Shown here: positions 53,155 to 62,016 of the stretch, in pieces | How the letters are laid out: each line of letters starts with the position of its first letter | Position numbering within the stretch: the stretch's first letter is position 1 | Source of the DNA: Phycisphaerae bacterium | Lineage (GTDB): Bacteria; Planctomycetota; Phycisphaerae; Phycisphaerales; UBA1924 | Direction of reading: 5' to 3' | Assembly: GCA_030432905.1 (NCBI GenBank) | Contig: JAUILU010000001.1 | Location: 1,178,001-1,242,000 of the forward strand | Length of the DNA stretch: 64,000 bases | Program-made: the position numbers and the translations under genes | The notes under the pieces: model-generated | Databases searched by the model: none | Seen by the model: only the letters and a program-made list of their open reading frames with translations | What the model was told of the DNA's origin: nothing

Positions 53155-54237
53155 TTAACCGGCTGGCGCGGCTTCTGGCGCTTCCTCGGCTTCGGTGCGG
53201 TCGATGTAAACACACTCGACGTCGAAGATGAGGTCAGAGCCCGCAGGAATGCGCTGCATCGCGCGCTGGCCGTAACCGAGTTCCGACGGGATGTAGATGC
53301 GGACGCGGTCGCCCTGCGACATGCCCTCGACAGCACGCATCCAGCCCTGGATGAGCGTGCCGGGGTACTGGTAGCGGAACGGCTCGCCGCGGTCGAAGGA
53401 CGCGTCGAACTTGGTGCCGTCGGTGAGCTTGCCGACGTAGTCAACGACGATGAAGTCGCCTTCGGTCACCGGTTCCGATTCGACATCGACAAACTTGGTA
53501 ACGATGAGGCCGTCTTCGTAGCGGTCAACGGTGACGATCTCGCTGTCCTTGACAAACTCGACGGGGCTCTCGCTCCCGACTTCCCAGGCAACCTCGCCGT
53601 CTGAGCCGTAGCCGACGTCGGAGATGCTGATTGTTTCGCCGTCGAAGCTGATGGAGCTGGTCATCTGAACAGCGCCGCCGCGGTGGTCGGGGTATGGCGC
53701 GGGGGACGAGCCGCTGAAGCCGTCGCCGTCGGCTGCCAGGTCGATGTCCATTGTCGGGAAGAACTCGGCTGAGGTCAGCGTGGTCGGGAAGACCTCTGGC
53801 GTGAAGCACATGCCGAGCAACGCGGTGGCAGCGCTTGTATCACGCAGGTCCAGCGTGCGCAGGCGGAGGTCGCCCTTGAAGCGGTAGAACTGGAGCAGCG
53901 ATTGGCGGTACGGCGAAGCGAAATCACCCGCGCGGGCGACTTCGCAGTAGAGCACATCGTTCAGGCCAGCAATCTTGGCCGGGCCGATCGACATCACGAT
54001 GTTGGTCTGGCCGTTGGTGCCGAACTCGCGGACCGGCGCCGAGGTCTTCCAGGTCCCGGTCAGCAGGCTTGCGGCCTTGGCGATCTCTTCATCGGAGAAC
54101 GACATCTCGATCTCCGGCGCGTCGATGAGCGCGGGGGCAGCGGCGGGCTGCGCCTCGGCTGCCTCATCCTGTGCGAACGCGGTACCGCCGACAAGGGCGA
54201 GACCGACGAGCGGGGCTGTAATCCAGCGTGGTTTCAT
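53155..54237 (-). CDS. Exported CpcT/CpeT-like domain fused to FKBP-type peptidyl-prolyl isomerase
   Basis: 360 residues. Signal peptide (ITAPLVGLALVGGTAFA). Residues about 45-240 resemble the CpcT/CpeT fold: LLTGTWKTS, YCEVARAGDFASPYRQSLLQ, FYRFKGDLRLRTLDLRD and a late GGAVQMTSSISFDG. In cyanobacteria CpcT/CpeT are bilin lyases or chaperones. The C-terminal 110 residues are an FKBP domain (VVDYVGKLTDGTKFDASFDR, LIQGWMRAVEGMSQGDRVRI, LGYGQRA, LIFDVECVYID). A periplasmic folding factor with a lipocalin-like client-binding domain is a plausible role. AGGAG precedes the ATG; 74 bp downstream of mdh on the same strand. Confidence 0.85.
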   Translation of the reverse strand: MKPRWITAPLVGLALVGGTAFAQDEAAEAQPAAAPALIDAPEIEMSFSDEEIAKAASLLTGTWKTSAPVREFGTNGQTNIVMSIGPAKIAGLNDVLYCEVARAGDFASPYRQSLLQFYRFKGDLRLRTLDLRDTSAATALLGMCFTPEVFPTTLTSAEFFPTMDIDLAADGDGFSGSSPAPYPDHRGGAVQMTSSISFDGETISISDVGYGSDGEVAWEVGSESPVEFVKDSEIVTVDRYEDGLIVTKFVDVESEPVTEGDFIVVDYVGKLTDGTKFDASFDRGEPFRYQYPGTLIQGWMRAVEGMSQGDRVRIYIPSELGYGQRAMQRIPAGSDLIFDVECVYIDRTEAEEAPEAAPAG

Positions 54238-54311
54238 GGTGAATCTCTCCTGCCGGTGTGTACGGTCCCGGCGAGCTTGGGTTCAAGAATTCTCGAGTCT
54301 TTGCGTGTTCT

Positions 54312-55274
54312 TTAGGCCAGTTCCGGGAACATGCGGACAACGGTGTCAACCAAGTCCTTGACGTGGCTTGCCGATTCGTCGAAGAGCTTCTGCTCGTCAG
54401 CGGTGAGCTTGAACTCGACGATCTTCTCGACGCCGCCCTTGCCGAGAAGCGCCGGTGCGCCAACGAAGAGGCCGTTGCAGCCGAACTCGCCGTCGAGATA
54501 GGCGGCGGACGGGATGATCCGCTTCTTGTCCTTGACGATGGCCTCGACCATCTGGATGGTGCCGGAGGCGGGCGCGTACCACGCGCTGGTGCCCATGAGC
54601 TTGACGACCTCGCCGCCGCCCGCCTTGGCGCGCTCGACGCAGGCGTTGATGGTTGCTTCGTCGAGCAGGTCCGAAACCGGGATGCCGTGGACGCTGGTGC
54701 AGCGCGCGAGCGGGACCATGTCGTCGCCGTGACCACCGAGCAGGAGCGCGGTGACGTCTTCGATCGAGCAGCCGACTTCCCACGCGATGAACGTGCGGAA
54801 GCGTGCGACGTCGAGAGCGCCTGCCTGGCCCATGATGCGGTTGGTCGGGAAGCCGGTCGCCTTCCACGCGGTGTAGACCATCGCGTCGAGCGGGTTGGAA
54901 ACGAGGATGACAATAGAGTCGGGCGCGTGCTTCTTGATGTTCTCGCTGACGCTCTTGACGATCTTGACGTTGGTCTCGATCAGGTCGTCGCGGCTCATGC
55001 CGGGCTTACGCGGGATGCCCGCGGTGACCACGACCACGTCGGAGCCCGCGATGTCCTCGTAATCAAAGGTGCCGGTGAGTGTGCCGTCGAAACGCTCGAT
55101 CGGGCCGCAGCAGGCCAGGTCGAGCATCTTGCCCTTGGGCATGTGCTGGTCGGGGGCATCCGGGCGAGGGATGTCGAGCAGGACGATGTCACCCAGCTCC
55201 TTGGCTGCGGCCCAGTGTGCACAAGTGGCTCCGACGTTCCCTGCTCCGATGATGCTGATTTTGGCGCGACCCAT
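54312..55274 (-). CDS. mdh: Malate dehydrogenase (lactate/malate dehydrogenase family)
   Basis: 320 residues, NAD-dependent oxidation of malate to oxaloacetate in the TCA cycle. NAD motif ISIIGAGNVGATCAHWAAAK, LLDIPRPDAPDQHMPKGKML with Asp after strand 2 (NAD preference), substrate-binding GIPRKPGMSRDDLIETN, and the catalytic His in LLLGGHGDDMVPLAR. It is of the Chloroflexus/Bacillus LDH-like MDH type. GGAGAAG precedes the ATG. Confidence 0.95.
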   Translation of the reverse strand: MGRAKISIIGAGNVGATCAHWAAAKELGDIVLLDIPRPDAPDQHMPKGKMLDLACCGPIERFDGTLTGTFDYEDIAGSDVVVVTAGIPRKPGMSRDDLIETNVKIVKSVSENIKKHAPDSIVILVSNPLDAMVYTAWKATGFPTNRIMGQAGALDVARFRTFIAWEVGCSIEDVTALLLGGHGDDMVPLARCTSVHGIPVSDLLDEATINACVERAKAGGGEVVKLMGTSAWYAPASGTIQMVEAIVKDKKRIIPSAAYLDGEFGCNGLFVGAPALLGKGGVEKIVEFKLTADEQKLFDESASHVKDLVDTVVRMFPELA

Positions 55275-55317
55275 CGCGGCTTCTCCTCGCTCTTTGCTCG
55301 ACTAATTCGGTGTCCGA

Positions 55318-55338
55318 ACCCGCCTCGGCGAGGCGGGT
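55318..55338 (-). other. Perfect GC-rich hairpin in mdh leader
   Basis: ACCCGCCTC-GGC-GAGGCGGGT, 9-bp stem with 3-base loop, no T-run on either strand. On the minus strand TATAGT (55341-55346) lies just upstream and could be a -10 element, placing the hairpin at the 5' end of the mdh mRNA, where it may raise stability. Confidence 0.4.
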
Positions 55339-55376
55339 ATCCACTATAGACGGCCACCTGTATACCGACCCGTTCC

Positions 55377-56162
55377 TCAGGCCTCGAACTCGACCGGCAA
55401 GGGCTTCTGATGCTCGGCCCCCGGAATAGGAAGCGAGATCGGCTGCACCTCGCCCGACAGAATCGCCGGGATCAGCAGAGGCTGGCCGGGCGTCAGGGTC
55501 GCGTCCATCGGCTGGACGAGGTCGCGGACGGGGCCGCCCTTTGAGAAATCGAACTGGCGGTAGGTCTGCCGAGCGATCGGCACAGGCTCCGCGTCGCCCA
55601 CGCCCTCTAGAAACGCCGGGACCAACTCGAAAAGCATCGCGCCGATGTCCGAGTCAGGCTCGATACCCCGCGCAAACGCGGCCGGCGCGTGCTCGAAGAT
55701 CGGCACGCCGGGCGTGGGCAGGAATAGATCGCCCGTGAACCCCGACACCACCAGCGCCTCGAGCATCTCCGACGGATGGTGCGCGATGATCGCTTCCGCC
55801 TCGACCACCCACTCCCAGCCGCCCTGCGTCGCGGCGGCGAGCGCCAACCGCGCATCCTCAACAAGCTCGACGACCGCCTCGGGCATCACCTCGCCCGTCC
55901 AGATCCGATTCAGCTCGCCGGCGTTCTTCTTGATGAGCATGTCGGCTTTGTCCGCGCCGAGCGCACGCTCGTCAGGATCGAGATCGCCAAGCTCGGCGCA
56001 CGCGTGCGTGACGGCTTGCAACGTGATGATCGCGGGCACGGCTTCTTTGAGCCTGCCGCCCTCGTCGTCATCGGGCAGCGCCAGGGCACTCTGAGCGAAC
56101 TCGGTCCATTTGCCGAGCAGGGCCGTCCATGTCATCGCGCGTTCGGGGTCGTTGGTGGTCAT
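55377..56162 (-). CDS. Unrecognised protein, 261 residues
   Basis: Soluble, acidic, mostly helical in the first two thirds (VPAIITLQAVTHACAELGDL, WTGEVMPEAVVELVEDARLA). It ends with a Pro-rich stretch (MDATLTPGQPLLIPAILSGE, then PISLPIPGAEHQKPLPVEF). No signal peptide, TM helix or catalytic motif seen. ATG at 56162; an ATG at 56135 is possible. Divergent from the flavin reductase-like gene, 75 bp away. Confidence 0.65.
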   Translation of the reverse strand: MTTNDPERAMTWTALLGKWTEFAQSALALPDDDEGGRLKEAVPAIITLQAVTHACAELGDLDPDERALGADKADMLIKKNAGELNRIWTGEVMPEAVVELVEDARLALAAATQGGWEWVVEAEAIIAHHPSEMLEALVVSGFTGDLFLPTPGVPIFEHAPAAFARGIEPDSDIGAMLFELVPAFLEGVGDAEPVPIARQTYRQFDFSKGGPVRDLVQPMDATLTPGQPLLIPAILSGEVQPISLPIPGAEHQKPLPVEFEA

Positions 56163-56237
56163 CGCGGGATTCTAAGGCCCCCGCTTCCCACTAGAATCCC
56201 GGGCACACCTTGCGACTTCCAGCCGGAGCACACGCCC

Positions 56238-56864
56238 ATGATCCTCGACCCGAACGACCTTCAGATCGCCGAGCGGTACAAGCTGCTGACCGGGTGCATC
56301 GCGCCGCGGCCCATCGCGGTGGTGTCAACGGTTTCGCCCGCCGGCGAGCCGAACGTCGCGCCGTTCTCGTTCTTCGCGGGGATCGGGTCGAACCCGATGA
56401 CGCTGATGTTCTGCCCCGCAAACGACCTCGAGGGCAACGAGAAGGACACGCTCCGCAACGCCAAGCCGACAAGCGAGGGCGGCACGGGCGAGTTCGCGGT
56501 GTGCGTCGCGACGTCGGGGATCATCAAGAAGGTTGCCGTCGCCGCCGAGCCCCTGCCGCCCGGCGAGAGCGAGTACGAGCTTGCAGAGCTGACGCCGATC
56601 CCGTGCGAATCGATCAAGCCGCCGCGGGTGAAAGAGAGCCCGGTGTGCTTCGAGTGCGAGACGATGCAGGTCATCCGCACCAACCCCGGCGCCCCGGCCG
56701 GCGGCAACGTGGTCATGGGCAGAGTGCGCCGAGTCCACATCGAGGACTCACTGCTCAACAACCGGATGCACACGGACCAAGACTCGCTGGACCTGATCGG
56801 CAGGATGGGCGGGCTGAGCTATTGCTTTACGCGGGAGAGGTTTGATTTGAGGCCGGGGAAATAG
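56238..56864 (+). CDS. Flavin reductase-like (FMN-binding split barrel) protein
   Basis: 208 residues from ATG 56238. RYKLLTGCIAPRPIAVVSTV, SPAGEPNVAPFSFFAGIGSN and PMTLMFCPAN are the standard start of this FMN-binding family, with EFAVCVATSGIIKKV and VRRVHIEDSLL later. It likely reduces flavin or uses it with an unknown partner. The longer frame upstream overlaps the divergent gene and is not needed. Confidence 0.88.
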   Translation: MILDPNDLQIAERYKLLTGCIAPRPIAVVSTVSPAGEPNVAPFSFFAGIGSNPMTLMFCPANDLEGNEKDTLRNAKPTSEGGTGEFAVCVATSGIIKKVAVAAEPLPPGESEYELAELTPIPCESIKPPRVKESPVCFECETMQVIRTNPGAPAGGNVVMGRVRRVHIEDSLLNNRMHTDQDSLDLIGRMGGLSYCFTRERFDLRPGK

Positions 56865-56992
56865 CCTATTATAACAAAGCCTGCAATCAGAAGCCCACTG
56901 TATACTTGAGCCAAATCGGACATTGCGTATCTGTGATGACGCAAAGGGGAATCACGCCCGCTCGACAAGCTCAAATTCGGCACATCTCATTT

Positions 56993-57454
56993 ATGACACA
57001 AAATACACCTGAACAGCCTGAGTCTTCAGAGGACATACACAACGGCCTCCACTATTTTGCAGTTTATGTAGCCGTTTCAATTCCGGCTATGTGCGTTAGC
57101 CTCGCCATAGCTCCCGGCCTGTTCACTTCGAGCGATTTCCTTGTTTCCCTATTCGGCGTTGGTTTTCAGCTGTTTGTTCTAAGCAAGGCACATGAAAAAA
57201 CAGAGGCATCCAAGGGAGCCTTCTGCCTAGAGGCCTATCCAACTTTTGGCTGGCGCAGCGCCGCATCGCTTGCGTTTGCGACAAGCCTGCTAACGAATGC
57301 GATTTTTGCTACCGTCACCGTGGTCGCATACCGCAGCACTAAAGACCCGTCAGACCCATACATTTTCGCCGCACAACTAGTTTCGCTACTCATCGCCCCT
57401 CTAGTTGTTGACCACTTGTTGCGCGCAACAATTCAACGTGCCCCTCGTAAGTAA
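56993..57454 (+). CDS. AT-rich membrane protein, unknown, probably acquired
   Basis: 153 residues from ATG 56993; an ATG at 56936 is in frame, neither with a clear ribosome site. Polar N-terminus (TQNTPEQPESSED), then four hydrophobic segments (YFAVYVAVSIPAMCVSLAIA, FLVSLFGVGFQLFVLS, ASLAFATSLLTNAIFATVTV, FAAQLVSLLIAPLVVDHLL). Codon use and base composition are clearly less GC-rich than flanking genes. Upstream, TGTATACT (56899-56906) may be a -10 element. Not recognised. Confidence 0.55.
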   Translation: MTQNTPEQPESSEDIHNGLHYFAVYVAVSIPAMCVSLAIAPGLFTSSDFLVSLFGVGFQLFVLSKAHEKTEASKGAFCLEAYPTFGWRSAASLAFATSLLTNAIFATVTVVAYRSTKDPSDPYIFAAQLVSLLIAPLVVDHLLRATIQRAPRK

Positions 57455-57458
57455 ACAC

Positions 57459-57502
57459 TAAAAACACAAAAAGCCCCCGGGCAACGGTGGTCTGCCCGGG
57501 GG
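57459..57502 (-). terminator. Intrinsic terminator after nrdJ
   Basis: Perfect 10-bp stem CCCCCGGGCA (57474-57483) with TGCCCGGGGG (57493-57502), 9-base loop. Read on the minus strand it is followed by CTTTTTGTGTTTTT, an excellent U-tract for the nrdJ transcript; the plus-strand side (TCTTGG) is weak. Confidence 0.85.
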
Positions 57503-57610
57503 TCTTGGAGTGGGGCTAGCCCGCGGTCGGCGTTGCACCGAGCGAGCCAACCCGTGGTGGGTCAACTGTTGCCTGGCCTGTTCACTCGAACCGGCCGGGG
57601 ATGGTGAGTA

Positions 57611-60600
57611 TCAGCTGCACCCCATGCTGTTGCCGCAGCCCATGCACTTGTAGCACGTGCCGTTGCGGACAGTGATCTCGCCGCAGACGTCGCAGGGCGG
57701 GCTGTCGCCCATGTTCTCGCTCATGGCGGCCGAGAGGGCCGAGACGTGTTCCTCGACGACGACTGTCGTCACATCGCCCCTTGTTTCTGAGACCACCTCG
57801 GTGGTCGCCGAGACCGCGACGGCCTTTGCAGAGGTCGCCCCGATGCGGCCTATCGGGCCCGAGTCTTTCCTGTCCGAACTGCTGCCTGAATCGCCGGCGG
57901 CGGGCTGCTTCTCTTGCGTGGTCCAACGACTGTCTCCCCCGGTGCCGCCCGTTGCGGGCGAGGCACTCTTGCGTGACGCGGTCTGGTCGTTCGAGGTTGA
58001 CGATTTCGTCGGGCGGTGCGGCAGGTTGGCTTCGCGGTAGCCGGGGATGAATCGCATCCCGAGCCAGCGGAAGATGTAGTCAACCAGACTCTTGGCGAAC
58101 GGGATGTCCTTGTTGGCGGTCATCCCTGCCGGCTCGAACCGCTGGTGCGTGAACTTGGTCACGAGCGATTGGACCGGAACGCCGTACTGCAACGCGACGG
58201 AAACCGCTGTGCCCAGCGAATCCATCAGACCACCGATGGTGGAGCCTTCCTTGGCCATGGTGATAAAGAGCTCGCCGGGCATGCCGTCTTCGTAGAGGCC
58301 GACCGTGAGGTAGCCCTCGTGCCCAGCGACGTTGAATTTGTGGGTGACCGACTCGCGCGTCACCGGGAGCCGGCGACGGAGCGGGCGGTGCACGATCTTG
58401 GCCTTCTCGGCCTCGACCTTGGCGCCGTCGGCGCCGGTGATCGCATCGGCGAGCGACGCGACCGAGCTTGCGACCTCGGACTTGGCCTCGGCGATGTCGA
58501 GCTCGTCGGCATCCTCCTCGTCCAGGTCCGCGTCCTTCTTAGCAGACAGCGGCTGGCTCAGCTTGCAGCCGTCACGGTAGAGCGCGTTGGCTTTGAGGCC
58601 GAGTTCCCAGCTCAGGCGGTAGCAGCTCTGGATGTCCTCGACCGTTGCATCCGTCGGCAGGTTGATCGTCTTGCTGATCGCGCCGGAGATGAACGGCTGA
58701 GCCGCGGCCATCATGCGGATGTGGCCCTCGGATTTGATGATGCGGGTGCCCAAGGGGCCGCAGTGGTTGGCGCAATCGAAGACGGCCAGGTGCGCATCGT
58801 CGAAGCCGGGTGCGCCTTCGATGGTCTGCCGGCCGCAGACGAGGCGGTTGAGCGCCTCGATGTGCTTGTTCGACAGGCCGAGATGCTTGAGCAGGTTGAA
58901 CGCCGGGTCGGCCTTGGCCCGCTCCGGGTCAACACCCGCGGCGGTCAGGACATCGTCGCCGATCGACCAAGCGCTAAACGCGAAGCTCAGCTCGAACGCG
59001 CCGGGCAGTGCTTCCTCGATGCTCGTCAGGTGCTCGGGCTGGAGGCCCTTGTCCATCAGGAACTCGGCGAGGGTCTTGTCGTCCTCAGCGCCGGGTGCGC
59101 CCTCTGGCATCGGGACCGCGAGGCTCAGCGTGCCGAGGATCGAGGTCAGGATGAGGCGGATCTGCTCTTCCGAGTAGCCAAGCGCCTGCAGCGCGGGCTC
59201 GACGGAAGCGTTGACGATCTTGAAGTAGCCGCCGCCGGCGAGCTTCTTGAACTTCACGAGCGCGAAGTCGGGCTCGACACCTGTTGTGTCGCAGTCCATA
59301 AGCAGGCCGATCGTGCCGGTCGGCGCGATGACGGTGACCTGCGCGTTGCGGTAGCCGTGCTCCATGCCGAGCTCGAGCGCATCGTCCCAGACGAGGGCCG
59401 CCCGGTCGAGCAGGTTGCGTGCGTTTGCGATCGGCACGTTGCCGTTGGTCACGATGTCGTGATCGATCGGCACCGGGCGTGTGCGCAGGCCCTCCCACTC
59501 TTTCGCGTCGCGGCTGACACCGTGCGCGGCGCGGCGGTGGTTGCGGATAACGCGGAGCATGTTCTCGCGGTCGTCGTCGTAACCGCGGAACGCGCCGTGC
59601 TCGGAAGCGAGCAGAGCGCTCTGGCGGTACGACCGGCCCGTCATGATCGAGCTGAGCATGCCGCAGATCGATCGGCCCTGGTCCGAGTCGTAAGGGATGC
59701 CCGCCTGCATCAGCATCGCGCCGAGGTTGGCGTAGCCGAGGCCGAGCGTGCGGTAACGCTCGCTCAGGCGCGCGATCTCCTTGCTCGGGAACGCGGCCAT
59801 CAGCACGCTGATCTCAAGCACGGTCGTCCAGATATCGACCGCGTGCTCGTACAGATCGACGTCAAACGTTTGCGCTTCGCCGTCGTAGAACTTGATCATG
59901 TTCAGCGACGCGAGGTTGCAGGCGGTGTTGTCGAGGAACATGTACTCGCTGCACGGGTTGCTCGCGTTGATCCGGCCGGCGCTCGGGCAGGTGTGCCACT
60001 CGTTGATGGTCGAATCGAACTGCACACCCGGGTCGGCGCACTTCCACGCGGCGTAGCTGATGTCGTCCCACAGCTTCTTCGCGTCGAGGGTCACCGCGAC
60101 CACGCTCGGGTCGGTGCGGTTGAACGTGTCCCAGCCCTCGCCCGCGTCGAGCGCATCGAAGAACGCGTCGGGGATGCGGACCGAGTTGTTGGAGTTCTGG
60201 CCGCTGACGGTCTGGTAGCTCTCGCCGTTGAAGTCGTAGTCGAGCACAAGCCCGAGGCGGTCGCAGGTTTCCTTGGTGGTCTCGTCCTTCTCTTGAAGGA
60301 GCTTGAGACCTTCGACCATCGCCTGGACCTTGACCTCTTCACGGACTTTCCAGTTCACGAACTGCTCGATGTCCGGGTGGGTCATGTCGAGGCAGACCAT
60401 CTTCGCGGCGCGGCGGGTGGTGCCCCCACTCTTGATCGCGCCGGCAGCGCGGTCGCCGATCTTCAGCCAGCTCATCAGGCCCGAGCTCTTGCCGCCGCCG
60501 CTGAGCGGCTCGTTCTCGGCGCGGAGGTTCGAGAAGTTGGTGCCCGTGCCGGAGCCGTACTTAAAGAGGCGTGCCTCGCGAACCCACAGGTCCATGATGC

Positions 60601-61204
60601 CGCCGTCTTCGACCAGCGCATCGTCCACGCTCTGGATGAAGCACGCGTGCGGCTGGGGGTGGGTGTACGCGTCATCCGACTCCAGGATCTCGCCCGTCTT
60701 CGGGTTGGCGAAGTAGTGACCCTGCGCCGGGCCGGTCGTGCCGTAGGCGAAGTTGAGCCCGGTGTTGAACCACTGCGGCGAGTTTGGCGCGGCGACCTGG
60801 TGTACGAGCATGTACACGAGCTCGTCGTAGAACGCCTGCGCATCTTCTTTGGTGTCGAAGTAGCCGTGCGTCTCGCCCCAGTGGCGCCAGCAGCCGGCGA
60901 GGCGGTGGATCACCTGCTTCGCCGACGACTCGGGACCCATCTCGGCGTCTTTGCCTTTGGGTCCTTTGTAGCTGTGCCCGGCGATGCCGTTGGGCCCGCC
61001 GTCCTGAGGCACGCCAGCCTTGCGGAAGTACTTGCTGACCATGATGTCGGTCGCAAGCTGACTCCACGACTCGGGAACCTCGGCGTCGGCCATCTCAAAG
61101 ACGACCGTCCCGTCGGGGTTCGCGATACGACTGGCCCGCTTCGTCCACTTGGTCGTGGCGAAGGCATCCTGGCCCTGCTTTGTAAACTTCCGTGTAATTT
61201 TCAT
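57611..61204 (-). CDS. nrdJ: Adenosylcobalamin-dependent (class II) ribonucleotide reductase NrdJ
   Basis: 1197 residues. Converts ribonucleotides to deoxyribonucleotides with coenzyme B12, independent of oxygen. Motifs: ACFIQSVDDALVEDGGIMDL, LFKYGSGTGTNFSNLR, NPCSEYMFLDNTACNLASLN (catalytic Cys/Glu/Asn region) and APTGTIGLLMDCDTTG. The C-terminus has a zinc-ribbon-like CDVCGE then CYKCMGCGNSMGCS, which in this family helps re-reduce the active site. The ATG at 61204 (MKITRKFTKQGQDAF) is the family start; the TTG at 61216 adds four residues. A Ser/Thr-rich linker at about 1090-1150 is variable. Third gene after dcd and the small coiled-coil ORF. Confidence 0.96.
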   Translation of the reverse strand: MKITRKFTKQGQDAFATTKWTKRASRIANPDGTVVFEMADAEVPESWSQLATDIMVSKYFRKAGVPQDGGPNGIAGHSYKGPKGKDAEMGPESSAKQVIHRLAGCWRHWGETHGYFDTKEDAQAFYDELVYMLVHQVAAPNSPQWFNTGLNFAYGTTGPAQGHYFANPKTGEILESDDAYTHPQPHACFIQSVDDALVEDGGIMDLWVREARLFKYGSGTGTNFSNLRAENEPLSGGGKSSGLMSWLKIGDRAAGAIKSGGTTRRAAKMVCLDMTHPDIEQFVNWKVREEVKVQAMVEGLKLLQEKDETTKETCDRLGLVLDYDFNGESYQTVSGQNSNNSVRIPDAFFDALDAGEGWDTFNRTDPSVVAVTLDAKKLWDDISYAAWKCADPGVQFDSTINEWHTCPSAGRINASNPCSEYMFLDNTACNLASLNMIKFYDGEAQTFDVDLYEHAVDIWTTVLEISVLMAAFPSKEIARLSERYRTLGLGYANLGAMLMQAGIPYDSDQGRSICGMLSSIMTGRSYRQSALLASEHGAFRGYDDDRENMLRVIRNHRRAAHGVSRDAKEWEGLRTRPVPIDHDIVTNGNVPIANARNLLDRAALVWDDALELGMEHGYRNAQVTVIAPTGTIGLLMDCDTTGVEPDFALVKFKKLAGGGYFKIVNASVEPALQALGYSEEQIRLILTSILGTLSLAVPMPEGAPGAEDDKTLAEFLMDKGLQPEHLTSIEEALPGAFELSFAFSAWSIGDDVLTAAGVDPERAKADPAFNLLKHLGLSNKHIEALNRLVCGRQTIEGAPGFDDAHLAVFDCANHCGPLGTRIIKSEGHIRMMAAAQPFISGAISKTINLPTDATVEDIQSCYRLSWELGLKANALYRDGCKLSQPLSAKKDADLDEEDADELDIAEAKSEVASSVASLADAITGADGAKVEAEKAKIVHRPLRRRLPVTRESVTHKFNVAGHEGYLTVGLYEDGMPGELFITMAKEGSTIGGLMDSLGTAVSVALQYGVPVQSLVTKFTHQRFEPAGMTANKDIPFAKSLVDYIFRWLGMRFIPGYREANLPHRPTKSSTSNDQTASRKSASPATGGTGGDSRWTTQEKQPAAGDSGSSSDRKDSGPIGRIGATSAKAVAVSATTEVVSETRGDVTTVVVEEHVSALSAAMSENMGDSPPCDVCGEITVRNGTCYKCMGCGNSMGCS

Positions 61205-61244
61205 TGATGTGCCCAATTGTTTTTAAATAAAGCCGTAAGTCAAT

Positions 61245-61397
61245 TTATCTATTTTGCAGCAATTTTTTAATATCTTTTAGCAGATCTTCGATCGTCATCA
61301 GATTAATATTGATACTGCTAACGTCTGATTCGAGAGAGTCAACGTCCTGTGACAGCTTTGCCAACCGCTCAAGAATTTGATCGTCAGTCTTGTCCAC
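61245..61397 (-). CDS. Small 50-residue coiled-coil protein between dcd and nrdJ
   Basis: Found by hand. GTG at 61397 follows an ideal AGGAGG by five bases. The protein starts VDKTDDQILERLAKLSQDVD and continues as one amphipathic helix with heptad-spaced Ile/Leu/Val, ending LLKDIKKLLQNR before TAA. The gene is far less GC-rich than dcd and nrdJ. It lies 25 bp after dcd and 40 bp before nrdJ on the same strand, so all three are probably cotranscribed. No cysteine, no TM segment. Possible oligomerising or regulatory partner of NrdJ or Dcd. The frame with ATG two bases earlier is out of register and gives an unlikely peptide. Confidence 0.7.
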   Translation of the reverse strand: MDKTDDQILERLAKLSQDVDSLESDVSSININLMTIEDLLKDIKKLLQNR

Positions 61398-61422
61398 GCC
61401 ATCCTCCTACAGGTTTTGTGAA

Positions 61423-62016
61423 TCAATCCACCATCGGCAGCGTCAACCCTGCCTGATCCTGATACTTCCCGGCCTTATCTGCGTAACTGGTTTCGCACAC
61501 CTGCTCAGCCTTCAAGAAGATCAATTGCGCCACGCCCTCGTTCGCGTACACGCGTGCCGGCAGCGGCGTGGTGTTGCTGATCTCGAGCGTGACTTTGCCG
61601 CGCCACTCGGGTTCGAGTGGTGTGACGTTCACGATCAGGCCGCAGCGGGCGTAGGTGCTTTTGCCGACGCAGATGACCAGGACGTCGCGCGGGACTGAGA
61701 TGTACTCGACGGTCTCGCAGAGCGCGAAGCTGTTTGGCGGGATGATGATGTACCGGCTGCCGTTGTCCTCGCCGCCGTGGCCCGGGGTCTCGGTGTCGAC
61801 CTCGACCATCATCTCGTCGCTGAAGCGCTTTGGATCGACGACGGCGATGTCGCCGGTGTGCGGTGTCGGAGTGAAGATTTTGAACCTCGACCCGACGCGG
61901 ACGTCGTAGCCGTAGCTCGAGACGCCGTAGCTGACCTTGCCGAGTCTTTTCTCGGCCGCGGCGTAGGGCTTGATCTCCACAAGCTCCCTGATCTGCGTGT
62001 CACAAAGAACGCCCAC
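61423..62016 (-). CDS. dcd: dCTP deaminase (dUTP-forming)
   Basis: 197 residues. Deaminates dCTP, feeding dTMP synthesis. GTG at 62016 gives the standard start [13 protein letters not shown], with AAGGTGG at a five-base spacing; the frame is open to 62223 but that 69-codon extension is Arg/Pro-rich and unlike the family. [60 protein letters not shown] and [20 protein letters not shown] with the catalytic Glu are canonical. Followed at once by the small coiled-coil ORF and nrdJ. Confidence 0.95.
   Translation of the reverse strand: MGVLCDTQIRELVEIKPYAAAEKRLGKVSYGVSSYGYDVRVGSRFKIFTPTPHTGDIAVVDPKRFSDEMMVEVDTETPGHGGEDNGSRYIIIPPNSFALCETVEYISVPRDVLVICVGKSTYARCGLIVNVTPLEPEWRGKVTLEISNTTPLPARVYANEGVAQLIFLKAEQVCETSYADKAGKYQDQAGLTLPMVD

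Noticed and set aside
58016..61207. 1063-residue open frame on the plus strand
   Set aside because: Exact antisense shadow of nrdJ in GC-rich DNA; Arg/Val/Asp-rich with no family motif, while the minus-strand frame is clear NrdJ.
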